Source: Paenarthrobacter nitroguajacolicus
GTDB taxonomy: Bacteria > Actinomycetota > Actinomycetes > Actinomycetales > Micrococcaceae
Assembly (NCBI RefSeq): GCF_029952445.1
Contig: NZ_JAQPPK010000003.1
Coordinates: 62,001-126,000, forward strand
DNA length: 64,000 nt
Reading direction: 5' to 3'
A program made the translations under genes and the position numbers. The notes below the pieces were generated by a model. That model was not told the origin of the DNA. It was given only the letters and a program-made list of their open reading frames with translations, and did not search any database. Below are positions 25,245-33,038 of this stretch, one piece after another (within the stretch, counting starts at the first letter, position 1; each line of letters opens with the position of its first letter).

Positions 25245-26809
25245 ATCTCGCAAGCCTGTCACCGCTGGCCGTCCTCCTTCCGATTCTTGGCGCCGCGCTG
25301 GCGTTCCTCCTGATCCGGCACCAGACCGCCCAGCGGGTAGTCAGCATCGGTATCCTCAGCAGCACACTGCTCCTCGAATGCCTTCTGCTGTTCTCCGTCT
25401 GGACAGGTGGAACCACCTCGGTCACGCTGGGTGGCTGGCTGCCGCCGTGGGGCGTGGTGCTGGTGGTGGACCAGTTCTCCTCGCTCATGCTGGTGGTTTC
25501 GTCCGTGGTGAGCCTGGCCGTTTTGATTTACGCCACCGGTCAGGGAATGGCCGACGGCGACCATGAAGCTCCCGTTTCGATCTTCCACCCGACCTACCTC
25601 ATCCTGGTGGCGGGTGTTTCCAATGCCTTCCTCACCGGAGACCTTTTCAACCTGTATGTCGGCTTCGAGATCCTGCTGACTGCAAGCTACGTGCTCATGA
25701 CCCTGGGCGGGACGGGACCGCGCATCCGTGCCGGTGTCACGTACGTGGTGGTCTCCGTGGTGTCATCGGTCCTGTTCCTCATAGCCATCGCCATGATTTA
25801 CGGGGCTACCGGCACCATCACCATGGCAGATCTTGCCGTAAAACTCGCCGAGCTGGACCAAGGCACCCAGAACCTGTTGCATGTGATGCTGCTGGTGGCC
25901 TTTGGCATCAAGGCCGCAGTGTTCCCGCTGTCCTTCTGGCTCCCGGACTCCTATCCCACGGCACCGGCACCCGTCACCGCGGTGTTCGCCGGGTTGCTGA
26001 CCAAAGTCGGTGTCTACGCCATGGTCCGGACAGAGACCCTTTTGTTCCCTGGCGACACCCTCAACGTCCCTTTGATGGTGGTGGCGCTACTCACCATGGT
26101 GGTGGGTATTCTGGGTGCCCTTGCCCAGAGTGACATCAAGCGTCTTCTGTCCTTTACCCTGGTCAGCCACATTGGTTACATGGTGTTCGGCCTCGCCATG
26201 AGTTCCGTGGCCGGTCTGGGCGCGGCAGTCTTCTACGTTGCGCACCACATCACCGTGCAGACCAGCCTGTTCCTGGTCACGGGCCTCATAGAACGCCGTG
26301 GTGGCAGCTCGTCCATTGACCGGCTGGGTGGCCTGGCCAAGCTTTCGCCATTGCTGGCGTTGCTGTTCTTCGTCCCGGCCATGAACTTGGCAGGCATTCC
26401 GCCGTTCTCGGGGTTCCTTGGAAAGCTGGGTCTCCTGCAGGCCGGAGTGGAGCTCGGCACACCTTTGGCGATCGTGTTGGTGGTGGGTGGCGTGGTCACC
26501 AGCCTGCTGACCCTGCTGGCGATCGCCAGGGTTTGGAACAGGGCCTTCTGGCGCAAACCAGAGGATGCCGAATATCCGGATCCCGTGCTGTTGACCCCCG
26601 GAAACGTGGGAGTTCTGCCACGTACGATGGTGGGTTCCACGGCGGCCTTGGTGGTGTTCGGTGTGGCGCTGACGGTCTTCGCCGGACCGCTTTTCCAGGT
26701 GTCGGACGGTTCCGCGGAGATCATGCTGGATCGCTCGGCCTACATCCACTCGGTGCTGGGTGATTCCGTCGAGGTCCCACCGCTGCCGCAGAACGGTGGT
26801 GCGAAATGA
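25241..26809 (+). CDS. mnhD: Na+/H+ antiporter subunit D (NuoN/NuoM-like)
   Basis: A 522-residue membrane protein with about 14 hydrophobic segments, homologous to complex I proton-pumping subunits. Typical stretches are GDLFNLYVGFEILLTASYVLMTLGG (conserved Glu), FGIKAAVFPLSFWLPDSYPTAPAPVTAVFAGLLTKVGVYAMVR (conserved Lys residues in the proton path) and IPPFSGFLGKLGLL. Its GTG start overlaps the mnhC stop and its stop overlaps mnhE by 4 bp. Confidence 0.92.
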   Translation: MNLASLSPLAVLLPILGAALAFLLIRHQTAQRVVSIGILSSTLLLECLLLFSVWTGGTTSVTLGGWLPPWGVVLVVDQFSSLMLVVSSVVSLAVLIYATGQGMADGDHEAPVSIFHPTYLILVAGVSNAFLTGDLFNLYVGFEILLTASYVLMTLGGTGPRIRAGVTYVVVSVVSSVLFLIAIAMIYGATGTITMADLAVKLAELDQGTQNLLHVMLLVAFGIKAAVFPLSFWLPDSYPTAPAPVTAVFAGLLTKVGVYAMVRTETLLFPGDTLNVPLMVVALLTMVVGILGALAQSDIKRLLSFTLVSHIGYMVFGLAMSSVAGLGAAVFYVAHHITVQTSLFLVTGLIERRGGSSSIDRLGGLAKLSPLLALLFFVPAMNLAGIPPFSGFLGKLGLLQAGVELGTPLAIVLVVGGVVTSLLTLLAIARVWNRAFWRKPEDAEYPDPVLLTPGNVGVLPRTMVGSTAALVVFGVALTVFAGPLFQVSDGSAEIMLDRSAYIHSVLGDSVEVPPLPQNGGAK

Positions 26810-27372
26810 GCCGCAAGCCGATCTCGTTCCGCACGGAGCTGCCGCTGCTCATTTGGTTGGTAATCGTGTGGGGTGCCCTGTGGCGGGATTTCAGCCCGGG
26901 CAACCTCCTGTTTGGCGCCCTGATTGCCGTGCTGGTGGCAAAGTTCTTCTACCTTCCGCCCGTTGAGCTCAGCGGCCGGTTCAACTTGCTGCGTGCCATT
27001 CCGTTCGCCCTGCTGTTCGTCGCAAAAGTGGTGGCAGCGAGCTTCCTGGTGTTGTATCTGGCTGTGGTTAAGGGACCCAAGGTGCGCAGCGCCGTCGTCG
27101 CCGTTCCGTTGCGGAGCCATTCAGACCTCATGGTGACGGCAACGGGGCATGTGATATCGCTGATTCCCGGGTCCCTGGTGGTGGAAGTGGACCGCTCCAC
27201 CTCAACCCTGTACCTCCACGCACTGAACATTTACCAGGAAGCGGACATCGACAAGATACGCCGGGAAACGCAGGATATTGAGGCGGGACTGATCCGCATC
27301 ATGGGCACGCGGGAAGAAGTCGAAGCGTTGAAAGCCGAAGCTGTTACCGGAACGGAAAGGGCGGCGTCGTGA
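26806..27372 (+). CDS. mnhE: Na+/H+ antiporter subunit E
   Basis: A 188-residue subunit. Two or three hydrophobic segments (LLIWLVIVWGALW, LLFGALIAVLVAKFFYLPP, ALLFVAKVVAASFLVLYLAV) are followed by the cytosolic MrpE domain with the conserved HVISLIPGSLVVEVDRSTSTLYLHALN stretch (about residue 103). It overlaps both neighbours by 4 bp. Confidence 0.9.
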   Translation: MSRKPISFRTELPLLIWLVIVWGALWRDFSPGNLLFGALIAVLVAKFFYLPPVELSGRFNLLRAIPFALLFVAKVVAASFLVLYLAVVKGPKVRSAVVAVPLRSHSDLMVTATGHVISLIPGSLVVEVDRSTSTLYLHALNIYQEADIDKIRRETQDIEAGLIRIMGTREEVEALKAEAVTGTERAAS

Positions 27373-27647
27373 AGGAATTTGTTCTTTTGGCCACCGCAGT
27401 GATCCTCAGTCTCGCAGCAGCGGGTGCGATCGTGCGCATCGCGATCGGTCCGTCCCTGCTGGACCGTGTCCTGGCTTCCGACGTTCTGCTGGCCATCCTC
27501 GGTGCGGCCCTTGCCATCGACATGGCAGTGAACCAGCACCTCAACAACCTGATGCTGCTGGTGGCACTTGCAGTGATCGGTTTCATTGGCTCGGTGACAG
27601 TTGCGAGGTTCGTAGCCGAGCGGAGGGAACAGAACAATGAGTCCTGA
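27369..27647 (+). CDS. mnhF: Na+/H+ antiporter subunit F
   Basis: A 92-residue subunit with three hydrophobic segments. The RIAIGPSLLDRVLASDVLLAILGAALAI stretch is the family signature (GP-x2-DR-x2-A-D). The GTG start overlaps the mnhE stop by 4 bp, and the gene overlaps mnhG by 11 bp. Confidence 0.9.
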   Translation: MKEFVLLATAVILSLAAAGAIVRIAIGPSLLDRVLASDVLLAILGAALAIDMAVNQHLNNLMLLVALAVIGFIGSVTVARFVAERREQNNES

Positions 27648-28026
27648 CGCCACCGGACTGGACCTGGTGATCGACGTCGTCACCGCGGTGTTCCTGATAG
27701 TCGGTGCCCTGATGTCGCTGGGCGCGGCAATCGGCCTGCTGAGGTTTCCGGATCTCATGAGCCGCATGCACGCAGCCACCAAGCCCCAGGTGTTGGGCTT
27801 GTTCCTGATGCTCGCAGCGATCGGCCTGCAGATGCGCACTTGGTGGGTGTGGCCCGTCCTGCTGGTGGCGTGGATCTTCCAGCTCCTCACGGCACCGGTC
27901 TCGGCCCACATGGTGGGCCGCTCCGCCTACCGCACCAAGCACGGACACCGCGAGAAGCTCACCAAAGACGAACTTGAAGCCGTGGTCCAAAGGGCTGCTG
28001 CCGGCCAGGAACCCTTGGAACCTTAA
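27637..28026 (+). CDS. mnhG: Na+/H+ antiporter subunit G
   Basis: A 129-residue last subunit of the Mrp complex, with three hydrophobic segments. The block ALMSLGAAIGLLRFPDLMSRMHAATKPQVLG is the MnhG/PhaG signature (RFPD-x-x-x-R-x-HAATK). The hydrophilic tail (GHREKLTKDELEAVV) is cytosolic. A 26-bp-arm palindrome begins 3 bp beyond the stop codon and may terminate the operon. Confidence 0.92.
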   Translation: MSPDATGLDLVIDVVTAVFLIVGALMSLGAAIGLLRFPDLMSRMHAATKPQVLGLFLMLAAIGLQMRTWWVWPVLLVAWIFQLLTAPVSAHMVGRSAYRTKHGHREKLTKDELEAVVQRAAAGQEPLEP

Positions 28027-28028
28027 AG

Positions 28029-28093
28029 GCAACGCGGGGTCACTTATGGCCCATAAACCCTGTCGGGATGGGCCATAAGTGACCCCGCGTTGC
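28029..28093. repeat. Long palindromic repeat (26-bp perfect arms) after the Mrp operon
   Basis: Arms 28029-28054 and 28068-28093 are perfect inverted copies around a 13-nt loop; the arm contains GGGGTCACTTATGGCCCAT. The same element (23-bp arms, again a 13-nt loop of different sequence) recurs at 37666-37724. It lies between the convergent mnhG and DUF4235 genes. No T-run follows, so it may be a dispersed palindromic element rather than a simple terminator. Confidence 0.85.
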
Positions 28094-28108
28094 TTGTAGC
28101 GGTGATGA

Positions 28109-28369
28109 CTAGACGATGTCAGCGCTCTTGGCGAAGCGGGCAATGGCCCGTTGCGTGCCGCGGCTGGCCAGCACCTGGATAAGAGTGCTCACGAAAGCGG
28201 AAATCAGCGCAAAAGTCAGGGCTGAACGGAGGCTCGCTTCCATGTCGTCGTTGCCTGTGGGCGGCTTGTTGCCCGTGGCTTTTTCCCAGCCTTTGTTGAC
28301 GAGTTTGGTACCGACAAAGCCTGCGCCGAGGCTTACCCCGGCGCCCAAGAGCTTGAAAAAGAGGTTCAT
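28109..28369 (-). CDS. DUF4235 family small membrane protein
   Basis: An 86-residue protein with two hydrophobic segments: LFFKLLGAGVSLGAGFVGTKLVNKGWEKATG at the N terminus and LTFALISAFVSTLIQVLASRGTQRAI near the C terminus. The KLVNKGWEKATGNKPP piece (K-x2-x-x-W-x-x-x-T-G-x-x-P-P) is the DUF4235 signature found in many actinobacteria. Function unknown. Encoded just downstream of the Nudix gene (24 bp apart), same strand. Confidence 0.8.
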   Translation of the reverse strand: MNLFFKLLGAGVSLGAGFVGTKLVNKGWEKATGNKPPTGNDDMEASLRSALTFALISAFVSTLIQVLASRGTQRAIARFAKSADIV

Positions 28370-28393
28370 GCCCCCAGCCTAACTGTCCCCGGG

Positions 28394-29071
28394 CTACCTG
28401 CGGCTTTCCCGCTCCTTGAGGAAGGCGGTCAAAGAACCCACCGGGGCCAGCACCGGGACAACCGGGTGCTCGGCTGACCAAACGGCGTCCACGGAATCGA
28501 AGCCTTCGATTTCCTTCAGCAGGTAGTACGTGGGCGGCATGAGCTTCAGTTGCCCTGCTGCTTCTGCTTCCAAAATCCCGCTGACCGGCATCCACAGGGA
28601 TTGCCAGGCCTCCGTGGTTTGGTGCCGGGGCTGGGCTTCGGGTGCGGGCTTGGCGACATAGAAGTAAGTGTCGAAACGTTTGGGCATGTCAACGGGAGTG
28701 ATCCAGTTGGCCCACGGGCGCAGGTCTGCGGCCCTGATGTCCAGTCCGGCCTCTTCCTGGACTTCGCGGATGGCAGCTGCGAGAACCGCTCCCGAGTTCG
28801 TTTCTGCTTGGGCGGTGTCTTCGGCGATAGAGCTCTGCGCCCAGGCCTCAGCGTGGCTGCGGAGCAGTTCGGCCGGATAATCCCATCCGGCCTGGTCCGC
28901 GGCGTCCACCCGGCCGCCCGGGAAGACCACCATGCCCGCGGCGAAGTCCATGGTGCGGACCCTGTGCTGGACGAAGGCTTCGAGCCCGGCCGGAGCGTCG
29001 CGGAGCAGAATCACGCTGGCAGCCAGGCGGGGCTCGGGCACTGGGCTGGAGGAACCGCGGAGATCCGTCAT
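28394..29071 (-). CDS. Nudix hydrolase
   Basis: A 225-residue Nudix-fold protein that should hydrolyse a nucleoside diphosphate linked to another moiety. The start of the Nudix box is split by an insertion: VVFPGGRVDAADQAGW comes first, then about 45 residues, then LAAAIREVQEEAGL with the metal-binding REVQEEAG. The separated glycine motif and helix are typical of NUDT19/NUDT7-like (CoA or acyl-CoA) hydrolases, and the insertion lies in that place. Substrate not assignable from sequence alone. Confidence 0.85.
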   Translation of the reverse strand: MTDLRGSSSPVPEPRLAASVILLRDAPAGLEAFVQHRVRTMDFAAGMVVFPGGRVDAADQAGWDYPAELLRSHAEAWAQSSIAEDTAQAETNSGAVLAAAIREVQEEAGLDIRAADLRPWANWITPVDMPKRFDTYFYVAKPAPEAQPRHQTTEAWQSLWMPVSGILEAEAAGQLKLMPPTYYLLKEIEGFDSVDAVWSAEHPVVPVLAPVGSLTAFLKERESRR

Positions 29072-29240
29072 ACAGCCATTCTCTCAGGTGTGCGTTGTGG
29101 GGCCTGGTTTGCGTGCCAAAACCCATGGGGAGCGCGCAGGGCAGGCCTCGCAACGGGTGGGATCCGAATGTGACCCCACCCCGCCCACCGATGCACGCGG
29201 AGGTGTAAACTGAACCAGCCCATCAGGGCAGATTTGATAA

Positions 29241-29358
29241 CGACAGGGGAGCGCCGCCGTCGAATCCTGTACCACGCAGGAGACGCGAGGGCGCTGAGAG
29301 TGCGGACAGCCGCAGACCCTCGAACCTGATCCGGTTAGTACCGGCGCAAGGGAGTCGA
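29241..29358 (+). promoter_or_regulatory. TPP riboswitch (THI element)
   Basis: The conserved core elements are all present: ACAGGGGAGC at the left end, CTGAGAGTGCGG (29293-29304), then ACCCTCGAACCTGATC, CGGTTAGTACCGGCG and AAGGGAGTCG (to about 29358). An extra variable stem lies between the first two. It is about 90 bp upstream of ykoE and should reduce transporter expression when thiamine pyrophosphate is plentiful. Confidence 0.95.
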
Positions 29359-29445
29359 GCTTCTCAGAGTGTCCGGATCCGGGCGGCGCAAGCCAACCGC
29401 AATCCGGGGAGCACTTTCCCCTCCTGTAACCTCAGGAGGCAGAAA

Positions 29446-30066
29446 ATGACCACGGTAAACGTGAAGAAGACCAGCTATAGCTGGCGTGTTGTAGACATCG
29501 TGGTGGCAGCCCTCATTGCCATCGCCGGCGGCGTGATCTTCTGGGCCTGGTCCCAGGGCGCCGCACTGGTATCCATCCCCATGAACGCGGCCTACCCGCC
29601 CCTCACCGGCCTGATCGCAGGTGGCTGGATGATCCCCGCCGTTCTGGGCATGCTCATTATCCGCAAACCCGGTGCGGCCCTGTTCTGCGAGGCCGTGGCC
29701 GCCACCGGCGAACTCATCATGGGCTCGCAGTACGGCACCACCGTGCTGATCTCGGGCATCCTGCAGGGCCTGGGCGCCGAGCTCATCTTCGCCGCATTCC
29801 GCTACAAGAAGTTCAACCTGCCCACCTCGCTTCTCGCGGGCGCAGGTGCGGGCCTCTTCTGCGGCCTGAACGACTCCTTCCTCCCGTGGGGCTGGAACAT
29901 CGCCTATGAGGCCATCGACAAGCTGACCTACATCACGTTCACCACGATCTCCGGCGCGATCATCGCCGGTGCACTGTCCTGGATTGCGACGCGCGGGCTG
30001 GCCAAGACGGGCGTCCTGAGCTCGTTCGCGTCGCGCAAGGCCGCTTCGGAGCCAGTTTTCAGCTGA
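29446..30066 (+). CDS. ykoE: ECF transporter S component for thiamine/HMP (YkoE)
   Basis: A 206-residue membrane protein with five or six hydrophobic segments that binds the vitamin precursor. YkoE signatures include WRVVDIVVAALIAIAGGVIFWAWSQG and FLPWGWNIAYEAIDKLTYITFTTISGAIIAGALSW. The gene follows a TPP riboswitch and a good ribosome binding site (AGGAGGCAGAAAATG). Its TGA stop overlaps the ATG of ykoD (TGATG). The YkoEDC system is known to import hydroxymethylpyrimidine or thiamine precursors. Confidence 0.92.
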   Translation: MTTVNVKKTSYSWRVVDIVVAALIAIAGGVIFWAWSQGAALVSIPMNAAYPPLTGLIAGGWMIPAVLGMLIIRKPGAALFCEAVAATGELIMGSQYGTTVLISGILQGLGAELIFAAFRYKKFNLPTSLLAGAGAGLFCGLNDSFLPWGWNIAYEAIDKLTYITFTTISGAIIAGALSWIATRGLAKTGVLSSFASRKAASEPVFS

Positions 30067-31622
30067 TGCCCGCCACACACAGCGGCACGGTGCGGCCTGC
30101 CGCCATTTCCGCCGAGGGGTGGGGGTGGCGGCATGCCGGCCGTTCCACGCCTGCCATCCAGGGACTGGATCTGCGGATCGAACCGGGGGAACGCGTACTG
30201 CTTCTGGGTCCTTCCGGTGCCGGCAAGTCCACGCTCCTGCACGCCCTCGCCGGGGTACTCGGTGACGAGGAAGACGACTCCGACGAGACCGGTTCGCTGC
30301 TGATCGACGGCGTCCCTCCCCGCGGCCAGCGTGGCCGCGCCGGCCTGATGCAGCAGGACCCTGAAACGCAGGTGGTCCTCTCCCGCGTCGGCGACGACGT
30401 CGCTTTTGGTGCCGAGAACCTGGCCGTGCCGAGGGACGAGATCTGGTCCCGCGTCCATGAAGCGCTCGACGACGTTGGCTTGCGTACCGCTGCCGGCGGC
30501 GGTTTGGCGTTGGATCACCCGACGGCGGCGCTTTCCGGAGGTCAGAAGCAGCGCCTTGCGCTGGCCGGCATTTTGGCGATGCGTCCTGGCCTGATCCTGT
30601 TGGACGAACCCACGGCCAACCTCGATCCCGCGGGGGTCCTCGAGGTCCGGGATGCGGTTGGACGGTGCCTGGACAAGACAGGTGCCACCTTGGTGGTGGT
30701 GGAGCACAGGGTGTCCGTGTGGAAGGACCTTGTGGATCGGATTGTGGTCCTGCAACCCGGGGCTGCCGGTGGAGGTGTGCTCCTGGACGGACCACCGGAC
30801 CAGGTCCTCACGGAAGCGCGTTCCATGTTGATGGCTGCAGGCGTGTGGGTTCCCGGATACGTTCCCCCGACGCGGGCGCGGACGCAGGTGGCCGGGCCAT
30901 ACGAACTCCTCATCGCTACCCAGGACCTGGCCGTGTCCCGGGAAAAGCCCAAGCGGAAGGGCTTCAAAACCATCCCGCCCGTTCCCGCGCAGAAGGACAT
31001 CACCGCCCAGGTCCGGGCTGGCCAGGCCTTGACCATTACAGGGCCGAACGGGGCGGGCAAGTCCACTTTCGCGCTCACCTTGGCCGGCCTTCTGGCGCCG
31101 GTGGCCGGTACGGTGAGTGCCGGCGTCGGGCTTTCAGAGGGGGCCGGCATTGACCCGTACAAGTGGAAAGCAGACCAGCTGATCTCAAGGATCGGCACTG
31201 TCTTCCAAGAGCCGGAACACCAGTTCGTCACCGGTAAAGTCCTGGACGAGCTCATGTTCGGTCCCAAGCACCTGGGCCATGGCGAGGACCGCGTGGACGA
31301 ACTGGTGGAGCGGCTGCGGCTGGGCCATCTGGTGGACGCCAATCCCTACACTTTGTCCGGCGGGGAGAAGCGCAGGCTTTCGGTGGCCACGGTGCTGGGC
31401 GCCCACCCCAAGGTGCTGGTCCTTGACGAGCCTACGTTCGGCCAGGATGCCAACACATGGGCCGAGTTGGCGTCGTTCCTGTCCGAGTTGTTGGACGCCG
31501 GAACAGCAGTGGTGTCCGTTACCCACGACCAGGAGTTCAGCGCCGTCCTGGGTGGGGCGGAACTGAGGCTGGGGCCGGTATCTCAGGGCGAAACTGCGCA
31601 TCAGGAAGCGGGTGCCGCATGA
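30066..31622 (+). CDS. ykoD: ECF transporter double ATPase (YkoD)
   Basis: A 518-residue protein with two ABC ATPase domains in tandem, energising uptake by the ECF complex. Domain 1 has Walker A GPSGAGKSTLLHAL (about residue 49), the signature LSGGQKQRLALAG (about 157) and Walker B LILLDEPTANLDP; domain 2 has GPNGAGKSTFALTL (about 327), LSGGEKRRLSVATVLG (about 429) and VLVLDEPTFGQD. Both sites look catalytically complete. The ATG overlaps the ykoE stop, and the stop overlaps the ykoC start (ATGA). Confidence 0.93.
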   Translation: MPATHSGTVRPAAISAEGWGWRHAGRSTPAIQGLDLRIEPGERVLLLGPSGAGKSTLLHALAGVLGDEEDDSDETGSLLIDGVPPRGQRGRAGLMQQDPETQVVLSRVGDDVAFGAENLAVPRDEIWSRVHEALDDVGLRTAAGGGLALDHPTAALSGGQKQRLALAGILAMRPGLILLDEPTANLDPAGVLEVRDAVGRCLDKTGATLVVVEHRVSVWKDLVDRIVVLQPGAAGGGVLLDGPPDQVLTEARSMLMAAGVWVPGYVPPTRARTQVAGPYELLIATQDLAVSREKPKRKGFKTIPPVPAQKDITAQVRAGQALTITGPNGAGKSTFALTLAGLLAPVAGTVSAGVGLSEGAGIDPYKWKADQLISRIGTVFQEPEHQFVTGKVLDELMFGPKHLGHGEDRVDELVERLRLGHLVDANPYTLSGGEKRRLSVATVLGAHPKVLVLDEPTFGQDANTWAELASFLSELLDAGTAVVSVTHDQEFSAVLGGAELRLGPVSQGETAHQEAGAA

Positions 31623-32413
31623 GGGACGCCTTGAACCTGCGCGGAAACCACGCACTCCTGACCCGCGCCAACCCCTTGGCCAAGTTCGTGGCCGTCTTCC
31701 TTATCTCGCTGGTCCTGGCACTGTCCATCGACTGGGTTTCCGCTTCCACGGCGCTCATCGCGGAACTGGCCCTCTTCCCGCTGGCCGGCCTTACGTTGCG
31801 GCTGTTGTGGCTGCGGGCGTGGCCCTTGATCATCGCGGCCGTCATTGGTGGCTGGAGCACCGCGATCGTCGCCGCTGACAGCGGCGCTGTACTGCTCGAC
31901 GTCGGACTCTGGTCCATCAGCGAAGGTTCCCTTCAGCTGGGGCTGGGTTTCATGCTGCGTGGTTTGGCGATTGCCCTCCCGGCGATCCTGCTGATGTCCT
32001 GCACCGACCCGACTGACTTGGCCGATGCCTTGGCGCAGAAAGCAAAGCTGCCGCACCGCTTTGTCCTCGGTTCCCTTGCGGCCATGAGGCTGGTAGGCCT
32101 GATGGCCGAGGAATGGCAGACCATCGGGATGGCGCGCCGCGCCCGCGGTGTCGGCTCCCAGGGCAGCCCGATCCAACGCCTGAAGGCCACGCTTGGGCAG
32201 AGCTTCGGACTCCTGGTCCAAGCTGTGCGCCGGGCATCGCGTTTGGCCGTGACCATGGAGGCCCGAGGTTTTGGTGGTGGGCAACGGACCTGGGCGCGTG
32301 AGTCCACGTACTCGCTCCTGGACGCCTGGGTGCTTCTGGGCGGCGTGGTCATAGCAACCGGGGCCGTGCTCACGGCCGTGGGTTCCGGGACGTGGAGCTT
32401 CGTATGGCGTTAG
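31619..32413 (+). CDS. ykoC: ECF transporter T (transmembrane) component (YkoC)
   Basis: A 264-residue membrane protein, the scaffold that couples the ATPase to the S component. It contains about five hydrophobic segments and the two T-component coupling motifs in the region ARRARGVGSQGSPIQRLKATLG and RRASRLAVTMEARGFGG (both with A-R-x-R/G). The ATG overlaps the ykoD stop. The stop codon overlaps tail to tail with the acyltransferase gene by 4 bp. Confidence 0.9.
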   Translation: MRDALNLRGNHALLTRANPLAKFVAVFLISLVLALSIDWVSASTALIAELALFPLAGLTLRLLWLRAWPLIIAAVIGGWSTAIVAADSGAVLLDVGLWSISEGSLQLGLGFMLRGLAIALPAILLMSCTDPTDLADALAQKAKLPHRFVLGSLAAMRLVGLMAEEWQTIGMARRARGVGSQGSPIQRLKATLGQSFGLLVQAVRRASRLAVTMEARGFGGGQRTWARESTYSLLDAWVLLGGVVIATGAVLTAVGSGTWSFVWR

Positions 32414-33009
32414 CGGGCCGGTAGTTCCTGGATCTCGTCGAAGTCGGCTCGCGTCAGGAAACCGAGCTGGGCTTCCTTTTCCTCCAGCTGGATGATGGGG
32501 CCCAACTCGAAACAGGTGGCTTCCAGCCTGCGCAGGGCTTTCGCGTTGCGTGAGTCGGGCTCCACGATGATCCTGTCCTTGCCTGGGAGCGAGAACATGT
32601 ACCGGATAAGGGAAGTGCCAAGCCTGGGCGTGAAATGCGGAATGGGCCGTGTTGCCGGCGCCAGTAGCAAGTGCATCCCGATGTCCGCCTCACGGGCGGG
32701 GTAGGCCTCGCCCACAGGATCGTGCAGGGGCTCGTAGGTCTGGAAAAGCGCCAGGGGCTCGCCATCAAGGAGGGCCAGGAACGCGTGGTGGGTCTCCAAT
32801 GAATCAAGGAACCCGTAGATCTCCAGTACTTCCTCGCGGGTTTTCTCCGTCATGCCCCAGAACCTGGCGCGGGGTTGTGTGACCCATTCGAAGATGAGCC
32901 CGATGTCCTCGGTGGGTTTCAACGGGACGATCCGCAATTCACCCCAGCCTTCGAGGTTCTCGGAGTAGACGGTGGTGCGGACAGAGAAGTCCTGGGTGAC
33001 GGTGCTCAT
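32410..33009 (-). CDS. AlcB/RhbD/DesC-like siderophore acyltransferase (GNAT)
   Basis: A 199-residue GNAT enzyme of the group that acylates N-hydroxylysine or N-hydroxy-diamines in hydroxamate siderophore synthesis. The block FLALLDGEPLALFQTYEPLHDPVGEAYPAREADIGMHLLLAP and late DRIIVEPDSRNAKALRRLEATCFELGP match that family. It is 29 bp downstream of a penicillin-acylase-family gene whose promoter has a DtxR/IdeR-type box, so it is probably expressed when iron is low. No siderophore synthetase (IucA/IucC, NRPS) is in the window. The ATG was chosen at MSTVTQD; the frame is longer upstream. Confidence 0.82.
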   Translation of the reverse strand: MSTVTQDFSVRTTVYSENLEGWGELRIVPLKPTEDIGLIFEWVTQPRARFWGMTEKTREEVLEIYGFLDSLETHHAFLALLDGEPLALFQTYEPLHDPVGEAYPAREADIGMHLLLAPATRPIPHFTPRLGTSLIRYMFSLPGKDRIIVEPDSRNAKALRRLEATCFELGPIIQLEEKEAQLGFLTRADFDEIQELPAR

Positions 33010-33038
33010 GTGTTCCTTCGGTAGGCGGGTGTCTGGTG

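Noticed and set aside
18339..28026. A horizontally acquired alkaline-adaptation island
   Set aside because: No integrase, att site, tRNA junction or change in base composition was seen around the antiporter genes; the tRNA-Gly is 6 kb away with an intact 3' end.
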